Origin: Verrucomicrobiota bacterium
GTDB lineage: Bacteria > Verrucomicrobiota > Verrucomicrobiia > Limisphaerales > CAZBKV01
Direction of reading: 5' to 3'
NCBI GenBank assembly: GCA_021160185.1
Contig: JAGHDA010000196.1
Location: 1-12,990, forward strand
DNA: 12,990 bases
Translations under genes and position numbers: made by a program
The notes under the pieces: generated by a model
Database searches by the model: none
What the model saw: the letters and a program-made list of their open reading frames with translations, nothing else
Told to the model about the DNA's origin: nothing
In this document: positions 1 to 6,279 of the stretch, in pieces
How the letters are laid out: each line of letters begins with the position of its first letter
Position numbering within the stretch: the first letter of the stretch is position 1

Positions 1-873
1 GGCTACAACGCCCCTATCGAATGCAACTACAAGCGCCCCAAGCCGATCACCTACATCACCGACGACATCGGCGACGAAGCTGTCGATTTCATCCGCCGTC
101 ACCGGGACCAGCCTTTTTTCCTCTATGCAGCCTTCAACGCCCCCCATACGCCGCTCCAGGCCCTCGAGGAAGACTTGAAGCTCTACGCCCACATTCCCAA
201 CAAACGACGCCGCACCTACTGCGCCATGGTCCATCGCCTGGACGTGAACGTGGGCAAGATCCTCAACGCTCTGGACCGGGCCGGCCTGGCCCGGCAAACC
301 CTGGTGGCGTTCATCAGCGACAACGGGGGGCCCGTGGACGTCAACGCCTCGGTGAACGCTCCCCTCAACGGCCAGAAAGGCATTCTCCTGGAAGGCGGCA
401 TCCGCGTGCCCTTCGTCATGCGCTGGCCCGCCGCGCTCCCGAAAGGACAGACCTACCGCAACCCCGTCATCTCTCTCGACTTCGCCCCCACTTTCCTGAA
501 AGCCGCCGGCGGCAAAATCCGCCCGAAAGACAAATTCGACGGCGTGGACCTGCTGCCCTACCTCGCCGGCAAGGCAAAGGGACGGCCGCACGAGACGATG
601 CTCTGGCGATTTACCATCAGCGCCGCCATCCGGGAAGGAGACTGGAAGCTGATCCGCTTGCCCGATCGCCTGCCTCTGCTCTTCAACCTGAGGCAAGATC
701 TTTCCGAACAACGGAACCTCGCCCTGGAACGCCTGGAGAAAACCCGCCCCATGCTGAAGCGGCTGGGGCAATGGGACGCGCGCCTGCCCCACCCTCTCTT
801 TCTGGAAGGAGCGATCTGGAAACGCCGCCAGTTGGCCCTCTACGACCGGAAATACCCTCTCGCCCAACCCTGA
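1..873 (+). CDS. Sulfatase (type I, arylsulfatase-like), C-terminal 290 codons, 5' partial
   Basis: Frame 1 is open from the first base of the window to a TGA at 871-873, so the gene starts upstream. Type I sulfatases hydrolyse sulfate esters using a formylglycine made from a Cys/Ser in a C/S-x-P-x-R motif; that N-terminal part is outside the window. What remains matches the family well. FNAPHTPLQA has its metal/sulfate-site His at residue 49 of the fragment. A helix reading HRLDVNVGKIL follows. VAFISDNGG carries the Asp107-Asn108 pair of the calcium site. LNGQKGILLEGGIRVP has the conserved Lys126 and the EGGxRVP motif. The C-terminal subdomain has the usual WRFTISAAIREGDWKLIR strand pattern and ends in a basic tail. 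Sulfatases of this type are usually exported and act on sulfated polysaccharides or glycosaminoglycans. Substrate is not inferable here. Family assignment is firm; the specific enzyme is not. Confidence 0.93.
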   Translation, partial: GYNAPIECNYKRPKPITYITDDIGDEAVDFIRRHRDQPFFLYAAFNAPHTPLQALEEDLKLYAHIPNKRRRTYCAMVHRLDVNVGKILNALDRAGLARQTLVAFISDNGGPVDVNASVNAPLNGQKGILLEGGIRVPFVMRWPAALPKGQTYRNPVISLDFAPTFLKAAGGKIRPKDKFDGVDLLPYLAGKAKGRPHETMLWRFTISAAIREGDWKLIRLPDRLPLLFNLRQDLSEQRNLALERLEKTRPMLKRLGQWDARLPHPLFLEGAIWKRRQLALYDRKYPLAQP

Positions 874-1033
874 AACTGCGCAAAAGCGTTTGCCTGTCGC
901 TCCGCGCAACTGCTTCAACAAGCTCGACGCCCGGCGATGCTGCTCGGTTTCTCGTTGTGGAGCATGGAGCGGAATTGCCAGTTAATGCGGTTGGTTGGAA
1001 AACCATATGATAAGCGGCCGGTTGTGGAAAAAC

Positions 1034-1041
1034 GAAGGAGG
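1034..1041 (+). promoter_or_regulatory. Strong Shine-Dalgarno before the 41-codon ORF
   Basis: GAAGGAGG sits 6 nt upstream of the ATG at 1048. It is the best ribosome-binding site on the left side of the window and the main reason for taking the 41-codon ORF seriously and for choosing ATG 1048 over the in-frame ATG at 937. Confidence 0.55.
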
Positions 1042-1047
1042 CGCATT

Positions 1048-1173
1048 ATGAATATAGGAGCGCTCACGGCGTTCTTCATGCGGCGCACAATCATAAACGG
1101 CGGTCTTTTGATTTTGTGGGCGGCGCTTTGCGCGTTCGCTTCGGATTCAATTTACCGCATACAAGGCAAATAG
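1048..1173 (+). CDS. Possible small single-pass membrane peptide (41 aa)
   Basis: The 41-codon frame starts at ATG 1048, right after a strong Shine-Dalgarno, and stops at TAG 1171-1173. The peptide begins MNIGALTAFFMRRTIINGG, continues with a hydrophobic run (LLILWAALCAFA, about residues 20-31) and ends in a short polar tail. This is the shape of a one-helix inner-membrane peptide or of an exported peptide with an uncleaved signal. I recognise no family. It lies in the less GC-rich stretch upstream of another tiny hydrophobic ORF and of a membrane-anchored HEAT-like protein, so these could form a small membrane operon. Equally, it may be a chance ORF. The ribosome-binding site is the only positive evidence beyond composition. 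Confidence 0.38.
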   Translation: MNIGALTAFFMRRTIINGGLLILWAALCAFASDSIYRIQGK

Positions 1174-1206
1174 TTTCCCCTTCCTCGAGAAACATTCCAT
1201 GTGATC

Positions 1207-1290
1207 ATGTGCTCGCTTCTTGGGTTGTTCAAAATCGCTTTCCTGGTCCTTAACGTCGTCCCGTACGCGGCTTTGCTGATTGTCGGCTGA
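1207..1290 (+). CDS. Possible 27-aa hydrophobic peptide
   Basis: An ATG at 1207 (or GTG at 1201, same frame) opens 27 codons ending in TGA at 1288-1290. The peptide is almost wholly hydrophobic: MCSLLGLFKIAFLVLNVVPY and then AALLIVG. There is a single Lys and no other charge. That is enough for one membrane helix, and resembles in size and composition the small membrane proteins found in many bacteria. No good Shine-Dalgarno is visible, which weakens the case. I do not recognise it. Its main interest is that it follows another short hydrophobic ORF by 33 nt and precedes a membrane-anchored protein by 64 nt. Confidence 0.22.
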   Translation: MCSLLGLFKIAFLVLNVVPYAALLIVG

Positions 1291-1354
1291 TCCCGCCGCG
1301 CTCCCCGGCCGTAATCGGAAGCAGGGATGCGGCGCTCATCGGAGAAAGGCGATC

Positions 1355-1810
1355 ATGAATGCTAAAAAGCCGGTCAAGATCGCATTGATCGGAACAGCGA
1401 TCTTCCTGGTCGTTGTCACATGCGGCTTGGGGTATTGCCGTTGGAAGATCCAAACAACACTGGATGAATGTTGTAAAATCGCTCAAGCTGAGCATCCCCA
1501 TCCGGGCGACGATGTCGCCGCCATGATGGAGTTCGTTCAATCGGAGTCCCATTCCCTGAAGGATCGAAATCTTATGGTCTGGGCTCTCGGCCAAGCCAGA
1601 GACAGCCGGGCTTTGCAGGTTCTTGAAAGCTTCTACACCGGAGGAAAATGCGACCATAGCCGTTGCCTCTGCCAACGCGAACTGGAAAAAGCCATCAAAC
1701 TATGCAGAGGCGAAACGCCTAACATATTAAGCATCAAGACGCCCAAAGCGTCGAACGCCCCCCTTCCGGAAACCGCCCGCAAACTCGCCCCTCCAGAGCC
1801 GGACCGGTAG
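1355..1810 (+). CDS. Membrane-anchored HEAT-like protein with Cys/His cluster (151 aa)
   Basis: ATG 1355 is preceded by GGAGAAAGG (1341-1349) 5 nt away, which decides this start over the in-frame ATG at 1280. Residues 1-9 are basic and residues 9-28 form one hydrophobic helix (IALIGTAIFLVVVTCGLGYC), so the rest is probably outside the cytoplasmic membrane. Residues 50-118 are helical and include RNLMVWALGQARDSRALQVL (71-90), a typical HEAT/armadillo-like hairpin with the ALG..D.RAL spacing. This is followed by CDHSRCLCQREL (99-110) and LC (116-117), giving Cys99, His101, Cys104, Cys106 and Cys117 in 19 residues, plus Cys39-Cys40. These could bind a metal or form disulfides. The C-terminal about 30 residues are Pro/Ala/Lys-rich and look disordered. 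I recall similar small ALGQ...LCQ.EL.KAI proteins in PVC and related bacteria, without known function. Single-repeat HEAT domains usually mediate protein contacts. Confidence 0.72.
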   Translation: MNAKKPVKIALIGTAIFLVVVTCGLGYCRWKIQTTLDECCKIAQAEHPHPGDDVAAMMEFVQSESHSLKDRNLMVWALGQARDSRALQVLESFYTGGKCDHSRCLCQRELEKAIKLCRGETPNILSIKTPKASNAPLPETARKLAPPEPDR

Positions 1811-1839
1811 AGGGACAAGATCGTCGGCAGAGCAGACGG

Positions 1840-1868
1840 CGTCGCCCGCCAAGCGCGCGGAGGCGACG
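1840..1868. repeat. Inverted repeat, 7-bp arms, 15-nt loop
   Basis: CGTCGCC at 1840-1846 pairs with GGCGACG at 1862-1868. It lies between the HEAT-like gene and the protease gene. No T-tract follows on either strand, so it is not a standard intrinsic terminator. It could be an mRNA structure in the protease leader or a chance product of high GC. Confidence 0.3.
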
Positions 1869-1904
1869 GCGAGATGGCAACATTCATGCTGTCTGAGAGA
1901 GGGG

Positions 1905-1918
1905 GCAAGAAAACTTGC
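1905..1918 (+). repeat. Small perfect hairpin GCAAG-AAAA-CTTGC in the protease leader
   Basis: Five base pairs with an AAAA loop lie 54 nt upstream of the chosen protease start. The alternative TTG start at 1915 would fall inside this hairpin, which is one reason to prefer ATG 1972. There is no T-tract. A role in the leader is possible but unproven. Confidence 0.28.
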
Positions 1919-1971
1919 AGGAGCGGCCCCAAGGGTTATGGTGGCGACGGGTGTTTGCAGCGAGAAAACTC

Positions 1972-4389
1972 ATGACTCCAACGCGGCGGAAGATTTGGAG
2001 GGCAGTCGGGCGTGTTTTGGCCGTGGCGGCGGCCGGCGGTGCGGCGACTTTGGCCTTGGGCTTGCTTCCTCGGGGAGAGTCGGGCGAAACGAAGGCGACG
2101 AAGCCGGCGAGGGCGATCGCTTCCACGAATATCCCCGCCCAGCTTCTGGAAACCACCAACGCCGTCAAGGACCTGCGGGTGGCCCTGGCCGCGATGGAGG
2201 AGCGGCCGCCGGTTCGCCCAGGTCCGTTTGACCCGCTCATCGCCCGCTTCACCGCTCATCTGGTTCAGGAAGTCCATTACTCCCGCCACCGGTTCGACGA
2301 CGAAATCTCGAAGCGATTTTTCGACCAGTACCTGGAGATGCTCGACCCGCAGAGGCTCTATTTCCTGCAAGCCGACGTCGAAGAATTCGCCAACTATCGG
2401 GAAACATTGGACGATTTGGCGCTGCAGAAAGGCAGCCTGCTCCCCGCCTATCAGATTTTTTCCCGATTTCTTTTGCGCCTTCGACAAAGGGCGCGGTTTG
2501 CGGCCGACATGCTCGAGACCAACCGGTTCCGATTCGACGCCGATGAACGCTACACCCCGGATCGTTCCGAAGCTCCGCGCCCGGCGGACATGGAGGCGGC
2601 GCATGTGTTGTGGCGGCAGCATTTGCGTTTCGAATACCTTCAGGAAAAGCTCAGCGGCAAAAAACGAGAAGAAATCGTCAAGACGTTGGCCCGTCGGTAT
2701 CGCCGCTCAATCCTGATGCTCAGCGAGTTGGACGGAGAGGACATCCTTCAGCTATATCTCAGCGCCCTTTGTCGGAGCTACGATCCGCACACCGACTACA
2801 TGGGCAGAGCCCAGTTGGACAACTTCGCCATCAACATGAAGCTCTCGCTGTTCGGCATCGGCGCGCTGCTGCGGTGGGAGGACGGTTATTGCAAGGTGGA
2901 GAGTCTGGTGCCGGGCGGCCCCGCCGAACGAAGCAAGAAACTGCATCCGGGAGATCGAATTGTCGCGGTCCAACAGGAGGGAGGCGAGCCGGTGGACGTG
3001 GTGGACATGAAGCTGCAGAAGATTGTCGATCTGATCCGGGGGCCCAAAGGCACCAAGGTGACGTTGTTCCTCATCCCCGCCAAGGCCGCCGATCCCTCCG
3101 AGCGGAAGAAAATCACTCTGGTCCGCGATGAGATCAAGCTGGTGGACCAGCAGGCCAAGGCGGAGCTGATCGAGCTCAAGGACGCCGGCGGCCGAAAGCG
3201 TCGAATCGGGCTTATCGACCTGCCTTCCTTCTACGCCTCGGTGAAGCTGGGAAGCATGAAGGAAGGAGGCGAGCCCCGGAGCACCACGGCCGACGTGGCC
3301 AAGCTGTTGCGCAAGTTGGAAGAGGAGCATGTCGAGGGCGTTATCCTGGACCTGCGCCGCAACGGCGGGGGCTCTCTGGAGGAGGCCATCCGTCTCACCG
3401 GCTTGTTTATCAAAGAAGGCCCGGTCGTCCAGGTCCGCAACGCCAACGGCGAAGTGCTCGTCGAGTCCGACCCGGATCCGACCGCGCTGTACGAGGGGCC
3501 GATGATCGTCATGACCAGCCGCTTCAGCGCCTCGGCTTCCGAGATCCTCGCCGGCGCGCTTCAGGACTACGGGCGGGCGTTGATCGTGGGCGACAAATCG
3601 ACCTTCGGCAAAGGGACCGTGCAAACCATCCTCGAGCTGGCCCGCTCCGGGCAGTTTCCGCCGGACATCCAACCCGGCGCGTTGAAGGTGACCATCCGCA
3701 AGTTCTACAGGCCCAACGGCGAATCCACCCAGCTCCGGGGCGTGATTCCCGACATCGTCTTGCCCTCGGTGAACAACGAACTGGACGTGGGGGAAGCCTC
3801 ACGGAAAAACGCCCTGCCCTGGGACACGATCGAAAAGGCGGATTTCAAGCCGTTGAATCTCATCCAGCCGGTCTTGCCGGAACTGCGGCGGCGAACGGAG
3901 GCGCGGCAGGCAAAAGACCCCGAGTTCGCCTATATCCGAGAAGACATCGCCGAGTATCGCCGGCGTGAGGCCGACAAGAGCGTCTCCCTCAACGAGGCGC
4001 GTCGCCGCAAGGAAAAGAAAGAAACCGAAGCCCGCCTCGAAGCCCGCAAGAAAGAGCGCGCCGCCCGCAAACGCGCTTCGGAAACCCGCTACGAGATCAC
4101 GCTGGAGTGGGCCGACAAGCCCGGCTTGCCTGAGCCGCTTCCTGACCAGGCTGAATCGAGCAAGCAAAAGTCCTCCTTCGCCGAAGTCTCTCCTGAAGAT
4201 CAAGAAAACCAGGATGAGGAGAACGCGCCGGACGCGGCGCTCATGGAAACCAAGCGGATCCTCTTGGATCTGATCGATCTCTCCGCAGAGGGAAAATCGC
4301 TCAAACCTCCGGCGATGGCGGCGGCCGAGAAGAAAAAACCCGAAACAGCTCAGGCGCCGGCCTCTGTCCCGGAGCCGCTCAAGCCGTAA
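1972..4389 (+). CDS. prc: Carboxy-terminal processing (tail-specific) protease, Prc/Tsp type, family S41A
   Basis: This is an 805-aa periplasmic serine protease that degrades or trims proteins from their C-termini. ATG 1972 is preferred because it directly precedes a basic N-terminus and a hydrophobic helix (residues about 13-32). An in-frame TTG at 1915 would add 19 residues. The order is that of E. coli Prc: an N-terminal helical domain with the SYDPHTDYM motif (Asp271), a PDZ domain (about 289-384, with GIGALL and GGPAERSKKLHPGDRI), and the S41 core. The core carries ILDLRRNGGGSLEEA and RFSASASEILAGALQDYGRA. By alignment with E. coli Ser430/Asp441/Lys455, the catalytic residues are Ser521, Asp532 and Lys547 (in FGKGTVQ). 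A C-terminal tail-specific-protease domain starts near LPWDTIEKADF (615-625). A very basic Arg/Lys/Glu helix (about 675-706) and an acidic Gln/Glu/Asp stretch follow. E. coli Prc is 682 aa, so the extra length is mostly this charged tail. The Nudix gene starts 7 nt downstream, suggesting one transcript. Confidence 0.95.
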   Translation: MTPTRRKIWRAVGRVLAVAAAGGAATLALGLLPRGESGETKATKPARAIASTNIPAQLLETTNAVKDLRVALAAMEERPPVRPGPFDPLIARFTAHLVQEVHYSRHRFDDEISKRFFDQYLEMLDPQRLYFLQADVEEFANYRETLDDLALQKGSLLPAYQIFSRFLLRLRQRARFAADMLETNRFRFDADERYTPDRSEAPRPADMEAAHVLWRQHLRFEYLQEKLSGKKREEIVKTLARRYRRSILMLSELDGEDILQLYLSALCRSYDPHTDYMGRAQLDNFAINMKLSLFGIGALLRWEDGYCKVESLVPGGPAERSKKLHPGDRIVAVQQEGGEPVDVVDMKLQKIVDLIRGPKGTKVTLFLIPAKAADPSERKKITLVRDEIKLVDQQAKAELIELKDAGGRKRRIGLIDLPSFYASVKLGSMKEGGEPRSTTADVAKLLRKLEEEHVEGVILDLRRNGGGSLEEAIRLTGLFIKEGPVVQVRNANGEVLVESDPDPTALYEGPMIVMTSRFSASASEILAGALQDYGRALIVGDKSTFGKGTVQTILELARSGQFPPDIQPGALKVTIRKFYRPNGESTQLRGVIPDIVLPSVNNELDVGEASRKNALPWDTIEKADFKPLNLIQPVLPELRRRTEARQAKDPEFAYIREDIAEYRRREADKSVSLNEARRRKEKKETEARLEARKKERAARKRASETRYEITLEWADKPGLPEPLPDQAESSKQKSSFAEVSPEDQENQDEENAPDAALMETKRILLDLIDLSAEGKSLKPPAMAAAEKKKPETAQAPASVPEPLKP

Positions 4390-4396
4390 ACGCCCC

Positions 4397-4951
4397 ATGG
4401 ACGCCGTCCCTCCCTGGCAGACTGTACGGAGCGCGCGCCGGGGCGATTTCCGCATCTTTCGCGTCCGACAGGACTTCAAAATCTCCCCGCAAACCGGCCG
4501 AGAGCACGATTTTTTCGTCCTGGAATGCCCCGACTGGGTCAATGTGATCGCATTGACGCCCGACCGGCGGATGGTGCTTGTGGAACAGTGGCGGCATGGA
4601 AGCGAAACAGTCGAGTTGGAAATTCCGGGCGGCGTCATGGACGCGGAGGACGAGGATCCGGTTCAGACCGGCGTCCGTGAGCTTCGGGAGGAAACCGGGT
4701 ACGAAGGCGAAGAGGCGCGGCTGTTGGCTTCCATTCTTCCCAACCCGGCGATGATCCACAACCGCTGCCATGTGGTCCTGGTCGAGAACTGCGCGCTTCG
4801 ACACGCCACGGCCTTCGACGAAGGAGAATTCCTCCTCACGCGCCTTTATTCTATCGAGGAAGTCCGGAGGCTGGCGCGCGAAGGCAGGATCCGCAACGCC
4901 ATGGTGCTGGCCGCGCTTTACCGCTTCGCTTTGGCCGAGAATCTCCTTTGA
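4397..4951 (+). CDS. Nudix hydrolase, ADP-ribose pyrophosphatase-like (184 aa)
   Basis: Nudix enzymes hydrolyse nucleoside diphosphates linked to another moiety, using divalent metal held by the Nudix box. The box is clear: GGVMDAEDEDP followed by VQTGVRELREETGYE, with REUxEExGU intact. Compared with the consensus Gx5Ex7REUxEExGU there is one extra residue between the first Gly and Glu (Gx6E), so the loop is slightly longer. The preceding strand VEQWRHGSETVELEIPGGVM and the later LPNPAMIHNRCHVVLVEN, with a proline about 20 residues after the box, resemble ADP-ribose/sugar-nucleotide pyrophosphatases (NudF-like). The C-terminus is an LYSIEEVRRLAREGRIRNAM helix, also typical. No signal peptide is seen, so it is cytoplasmic. 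It starts 7 nt after the protease stop, with no obvious Shine-Dalgarno, so it is probably translated from the shared mRNA. The precise substrate is not determinable. Confidence 0.9.
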   Translation: MDAVPPWQTVRSARRGDFRIFRVRQDFKISPQTGREHDFFVLECPDWVNVIALTPDRRMVLVEQWRHGSETVELEIPGGVMDAEDEDPVQTGVRELREETGYEGEEARLLASILPNPAMIHNRCHVVLVENCALRHATAFDEGEFLLTRLYSIEEVRRLAREGRIRNAMVLAALYRFALAENLL

Positions 4952-5052
4952 CAGGCTGTTGAAAACGGCCGCTTTGCCCGCCGCCCCTTGCGTCGGCAAC
5001 TGCCTCTCCCTTTTAGAGCCGCCGCGGCGACAAGCCGGAGCGCGAGATCCGG

Positions 5053-5088
5053 AAAAAAACGCGCGCCGGGAATCGCTCACAACTCCCG
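5053..5088 (-). terminator. Weak candidate terminator of the ABC exporter operon
   Basis: Read on the minus strand, CGGGA (5088-5084) and TCCCG (5071-5067) can pair around a 12-nt loop that includes the permease stop codon. After seven GC nucleotides comes a run of seven T (5059-5053). The stem is short and the gap to the T-tract longer than usual. This is therefore only the best candidate in the convergent 125-nt region between the Nudix gene and the exporter. No convincing plus-strand terminator is visible there. Confidence 0.3.
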
Positions 5089-6279
5089 CAAGGCCGCGGC
5101 CACCGGCACGCGCGCGGCCCGGATCGCCGGCCAAAGCCCTCCCGCCAAACCCACCAACGTCGCGCAAGCCAGCCCGCGAGCGAGGATCGAGGGGGTGACT
5201 CGAAACGCAAACGCCACCTGGCTGAAACTTTGCCAATTCATTGTGGCCGTCTGAAGGCCGTCGAAGCCAGCGTAGGCGACCGCTCCTCCTAGGACGCCGC
5301 CGGCCAGGGCGATCGCCACGGACTCGATCACCACCGAGACAATCAAAGGCCCGCCCGAAAAGCCCAAGGCGCGAAGCGTGGCCAACTCCCGCCGCCGGGC
5401 GGCCACGGCGGCGTACATCGTGTTGACCGCGCCGAACATCGCGCCCAACGCCATCAACCCGGCAATGAGACCTCCCAGCCCTGTAACCAGGCGCGTGACC
5501 ACTCGCGACTGATCTGCGTAATAGTCCGTCTGCCGAAGAACCTTCACATTCAACCGCGGATCCCGTTCCAAAGCGGCCTGGAAGCGGTCGAACGCCTCAG
5601 CCGATTCAAGCTGGACCTGAACCGATTGATACGTGGTCCCGCGTTGGTAAACCGACTGCAACAAACGCGCGTCCGTCCAGATTTCCGATTCTTCCACGCC
5701 GCCGTCCGCCTCGAACACGCCCACCACGCGCCAGCGGACGCGCCCCAGCTTGACCTGGGAACCCAACTCCAACCCGCGACAGACCGCCAGCGCGCCCCGT
5801 CCCACGATGATCTCGTTCCGCCCCGGAACGAATCTGCGCCCCGCGACAAGGCGCACGCCTTGGTGAACCCAAAAAGCCTCCGAATGCACTCCGCGAAGGG
5901 GCACGGTTACGTCCATGCCCGTTTTTCGTTTGGGAAGGTTGACGATCACAAACAATTCAGCGGAACAGAGCGGTCGGCCGCGGCGACGGCGCACCCCGGG
6001 CGCGTCGGCGATAATCCGGGTTTCCTCGCGCCTGAGGAAGCTGGTCAGCTCCGTGTCGGCCCCGCTGCGCATGACCACGGCGCGATCCGGCGCGCCGGAC
6101 TTTTGAAGGACCTGGCGAAAGCCTTCGGCGATTGAGAATGTGCCCACGAAGACGGCCACCACGCCGGCGATGCCCACCACCGTAACAGCCACGCTGCCCT
6201 TGCGCCGGGGCAGCGACCAGAAGGCGAAGCGCGTGAGCGCCGCCACTTGCGCAGGCCAATTGATCCATTGCCGCTTCAT
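5077..6279 (-). CDS. ABC transporter permease, FtsX/MacB-like (second permease, 400 aa)
   Basis: The start ATG at 6279 overlaps the stop of the upstream permease (ATGA), which fixes it and implies coupled translation; the frame is open far upstream, but no other start is better placed. Topology is that of MacB/LolC/FtsX permeases: one N-terminal helix (about 30-50), a large extracytoplasmic domain (about 51-262) and three helices near 268-292, 312-338 and 366-386. Just after the second helix comes RRRELATLRALGF (295-307), the cytoplasmic coupling-helix motif that contacts the ATPase. The external domain has the VPLRGVHSEAFW and GRRFVPGRNEIIVG patterns of MacB-PCD domains. It differs clearly from its partner permease, so the membrane unit is probably a heterodimer. 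It would serve in an exporter driven by the nearby ATPase and joined to the fusion protein. Substrate unknown. Confidence 0.9.
   Translation of the reverse strand: MKRQWINWPAQVAALTRFAFWSLPRRKGSVAVTVVGIAGVVAVFVGTFSIAEGFRQVLQKSGAPDRAVVMRSGADTELTSFLRREETRIIADAPGVRRRRGRPLCSAELFVIVNLPKRKTGMDVTVPLRGVHSEAFWVHQGVRLVAGRRFVPGRNEIIVGRGALAVCRGLELGSQVKLGRVRWRVVGVFEADGGVEESEIWTDARLLQSVYQRGTTYQSVQVQLESAEAFDRFQAALERDPRLNVKVLRQTDYYADQSRVVTRLVTGLGGLIAGLMALGAMFGAVNTMYAAVAARRRELATLRALGFSGGPLIVSVVIESVAIALAGGVLGGAVAYAGFDGLQTATMNWQSFSQVAFAFRVTPSILARGLACATLVGLAGGLWPAIRAARVPVAAALREL

Larger units (their letters stand above)
874..1354 (+). other. Low-GC intergenic stretch with only miniature ORFs
   Basis: Between the sulfatase stop and the HEAT-like gene lie 481 nt without an ordinary gene. 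By hand count, 1021-1200 is about 49% GC, against about 60% in sampled lines of the neighbouring genes. A perfect 5-bp inverted repeat with a GGAA loop (TGGTT/AACCA, 992-1005) lies upstream of the first miniature ORF. I see no rho-independent terminator after the sulfatase, no tRNA-like cloverleaf and no tandem repeats. The stretch could be a 5' leader, carry small membrane peptides, or be decayed sequence; the base composition alone cannot decide. Confidence 0.5.

Noticed and set aside
881..897. GCAAA/TTTGC hairpin just after the sulfatase stop as a terminator
   Set aside because: The stem has five mostly AT pairs and no T-tract follows, so it does not qualify.
21..1010. A 329-codon open frame overlapping the sulfatase gene in another frame
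   Set aside because: It is an Arg/Pro-rich translation typical of an out-of-frame GC-rich gene; the sulfatase frame has all the family motifs.
874..1354. Possible tRNA, CRISPR or structured RNA gene in the low-GC stretch
   Set aside because: No T-loop/anticodon pattern, no regularly spaced direct repeats and no strong extended stem were found; only a 5-bp hairpin at 992-1005.
1915..1971. TTG start adding 19 residues to the protease
   Set aside because: The TTG lies in a small hairpin and the added residues precede what already looks like a normal basic N-terminus and signal anchor at ATG 1972.
2752..3672. A 306-codon minus-strand open frame inside the protease gene
   Set aside because: It lies opposite the conserved PDZ and catalytic core of Prc; the translation is low-complexity His/Leu/Gln-rich with no domain.
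4952..4968. A CAGGCTGTTGAAAACGG stretch that recalls terminal inverted repeats of some insertion sequences
   Set aside because: There is no matching second end, target-site duplication or transposase in the window; the likeness is from memory and short.
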